64,000 bases of DNA from Bdellovibrionales bacterium RIFOXYD12_FULL_39_22 (GTDB taxonomy: Bacteria; Bdellovibrionota; Bacteriovoracia; Bacteriovoracales; Bacteriovoracaceae). Under the pieces are notes generated by a model that was not told where the DNA came from, made no database searches, and saw nothing but the letters and a program-made list of their open reading frames with translations. Both the position numbers and the translations under genes were made by a program. Positions within the stretch are counted from its first letter, which is position 1; each line of letters begins with the position of its first letter. Location: contig MEQL01000060.1 in assembly GCA_001770205.1 (NCBI GenBank), forward strand, positions 1 through 64,000, in the 5' to 3' direction. Shown here piece by piece: positions 62,597 to 64,000 of the stretch.

Positions 62597-64000
62597 ATGC
62601 GCCAATTCCAGCTTTATATAGTTACTATCTCATTATTGCTATTGATCTTAAGTAGTTGTGGTGATGATCCCAAAGACAATGCTAGTGCCAGTTTCGTTAA
62701 AGTTGACTGTACTCTTGATCCAGATGTTCTCGCTAAGATCCTAAAGGTTGACGCTAAGGCCCAACTAAAATGTTTAGAGAAAAATTTCAGCGCCTTTGAA
62801 CGCTATGTTGAACGCGAAAATGATGATTACATCTCGCAAGATCAGCTAGGAAATTTTATCTTTAAATTTTTCCAAAAAAACAGCGCCAAAATCTTTTCTG
62901 CGATGAAGCTCTTCTTTAAGATCAATATGCTGGTGCTAAACGATCAATCAAATCGCATTTCTACCGAAAACATTCGAAAAATGACGGCCTTGCTAATAAC
63001 TTCGAATCAAGAAGCGATAAAGCTTAGTAGTATTTTAAAAAATATCAATAACGCAAATTTTGATAAATCTCGCAATGAACTAAAAGAATCACTTCATCGC
63101 TTCACTCGCCTAACTCTTGATGTTATCGATGCCGGAAATAGTGGCCGGGGTGCCGACAGCAACCTCAATATTAAAGACTTCTTAAAAGAACTCAACAGCA
63201 TTGAGGGAGTCGACTTAGATTTGGAAACTATTAATGCTTTTCTCTTTTTGAAAAAATTGCTCGTAGGGGGCGATTCCGATGTCGTAACCGGCCAAGAGTT
63301 AAAATCATTTATCCGCAAACTTCCCGACGTTGCTACTTTAGTTTTTGATATTTACTTTACCTCAATAAGGCCATTCCGCAACGATGCCGATTTATTCAAA
63401 TTCTACGCTAACAAAATATCTGATTTGCAACATTTAATTTTTACTGGCAACCGGAACGATGTCTTATTCAATGTTGACGATTTGATAGTTATTTTACAAA
63501 AAATTCCCAATAACACTACCGAAATGGCCAAATTTAGAAACTCTCTGATGGTTTTTAAAAGCAAGTTTGTAGGAGGAGATCCTGCCGACTACACCTTCGA
63601 TGACTTCATCTTCATAATCTCCGATATAAAAGATCTATTTAAGATGGTCTACTTCAACTATATCACCTATTCCAATGCTGAAATTTCAACCATCATGGAT
63701 TTAGATGCTCCAATTCTCTCTCTTCCGCATCTTAATTTAGAAGAATATAGCTTTTTTACTCCGGGTGAAGTTAGAGCTTTACAGGAAAATTTTCTGACAG
63801 TAGCGCAAAAAACGCGACTATTTAGAACGACCGAAGGATTGCAGTTTTTTACTCAAAATTACCATCGAACCAAGTATGGTTTCAATGAAGCATCTATCAT
63901 TCGTTGGTTTGTCGGACGCCTACACAGCAGTTACGGAGAGCGTGGTGCTACTTCCCGAAATACCTACTACATCTCTCTACCAATCCTGCACAAATTTTTT
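62597..64000 (+). CDS. Lipoprotein with EF-hand-like repeats, cut by the right edge
   Basis: The frame is open from ATG 62597 to the last base (468 codons, no stop). It has a lipobox at LLILSSC. Repeated segments have an acidic loop followed by a helix: ENDDYISQDQLGNFI, GADSNLNIKDFLKEL, GGDSDVVTGQELKSFI, RNDVLFNVDDLIVIL and GGDPADYTFDDFIFI. They resemble degenerate EF-hand loops with their exit helices. It is probably a surface or periplasmic lipoprotein, perhaps binding calcium. The C-terminal part lies outside the window. Confidence 0.65.
   Translation, partial: MRQFQLYIVTISLLLLILSSCGDDPKDNASASFVKVDCTLDPDVLAKILKVDAKAQLKCLEKNFSAFERYVERENDDYISQDQLGNFIFKFFQKNSAKIFSAMKLFFKINMLVLNDQSNRISTENIRKMTALLITSNQEAIKLSSILKNINNANFDKSRNELKESLHRFTRLTLDVIDAGNSGRGADSNLNIKDFLKELNSIEGVDLDLETINAFLFLKKLLVGGDSDVVTGQELKSFIRKLPDVATLVFDIYFTSIRPFRNDADLFKFYANKISDLQHLIFTGNRNDVLFNVDDLIVILQKIPNNTTEMAKFRNSLMVFKSKFVGGDPADYTFDDFIFIISDIKDLFKMVYFNYITYSNAEISTIMDLDAPILSLPHLNLEEYSFFTPGEVRALQENFLTVAQKTRLFRTTEGLQFFTQNYHRTKYGFNEASIIRWFVGRLHSSYGERGATSRNTYYISLPILHKFF

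Noticed and set aside
1..64000. tRNA, rRNA, CRISPR arrays, integrases and complete insertion sequences
   Set aside because: I looked for them and saw none; no cloverleaf-like stretch, regular spacer array, transposase or recombinase was recognised.

Overview
The window comes from an AT-rich Gram-negative bacterium with a complex envelope. It carries a KDO transferase, several outer-membrane beta-barrels, more than ten predicted lipoproteins or secreted proteins, Glt/Agl-type (gliding-machinery) proteins with an AgmX/PglI C-terminal domain, a Hanks-type kinase, von Willebrand A (VWA) proteins with thrombospondin type-3 repeats, and PilZ and pilin-like genes. This mix fits the Bdellovibrionota/Bacteriovoracales or a related deltaproteobacterial-type lineage. 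That placement is an inference from gene content only. No rRNA, tRNA, CRISPR array, integrase or intact insertion sequence was seen. Most of the window looks like ordinary chromosome.

Layout, left to right. (1) 0.4-1.6 kb: a secreted subtilase-like protein. (2) 1.7-12 kb: a stand-alone polyketide-type dehydratase, divergent from a long plus-strand run of a ketoacyl synthase, a LolA-like lipoprotein-sorting protein, an outer-membrane barrel, a second barrel, two TPR proteins (442 and 1089 aa) and a third barrel. The last four resemble the periplasmic and outer-membrane half of a Glt-type machine. (3) 12-18 kb, minus strand: three related lipoproteins sharing a C-terminal domain, two of them with VWA domains, plus an interleaved Ig/PKD-like lipoprotein. 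(4) 18.3-26.7 kb, minus strand: one compact operon of nine genes. It runs from a TolQ/ExbB-like motor protein and two ExbD-like proteins through a small secreted protein, an AgmX/PglI-domain protein, a Ser/Thr kinase, a 17-repeat Sel1-like protein and a HAMP-like membrane protein to a small secreted protein.

(5) 27-34.7 kb: a TetR regulator with palindromic operators divergent from a small secreted protein, then a membrane-anchored unknown protein, CdsA, a coiled-coil lipoprotein, a PilZ membrane protein and a LolC/E-like permease. (6) 34.7-38.2 kb: fatty-acid beta-oxidation genes (FadJ- and FadI-type). (7) 38.4-46.6 kb: a barrel protein, an ankyrin lipoprotein, a pilin-like protein, a Rossmann-like protein, the KDO transferase WaaA and a 939-aa lipoprotein. 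(8) 46.9-54 kb: a PLP-dependent enzyme paired with a five-domain dihydropyrimidine-dehydrogenase-like flavoprotein, then aspartokinase and EttA. (9) 54-64 kb: membrane and secreted proteins, an HEXXH protein, an esterase-like lipoprotein, MntP, a peroxiredoxin/superoxide reductase pair, two short membrane genes, and a lipoprotein with EF-hand-like repeats that runs off the right edge.

The strongest system-level signal is the two-locus Glt/Agl-like trans-envelope machine, whose motor operon also encodes a kinase, a disulfide-type repeat protein and a HAMP-like protein. A second is the PLP enzyme/DPD-like pair. A third is a general one: the palindrome GGCC is much more frequent than the base composition predicts.
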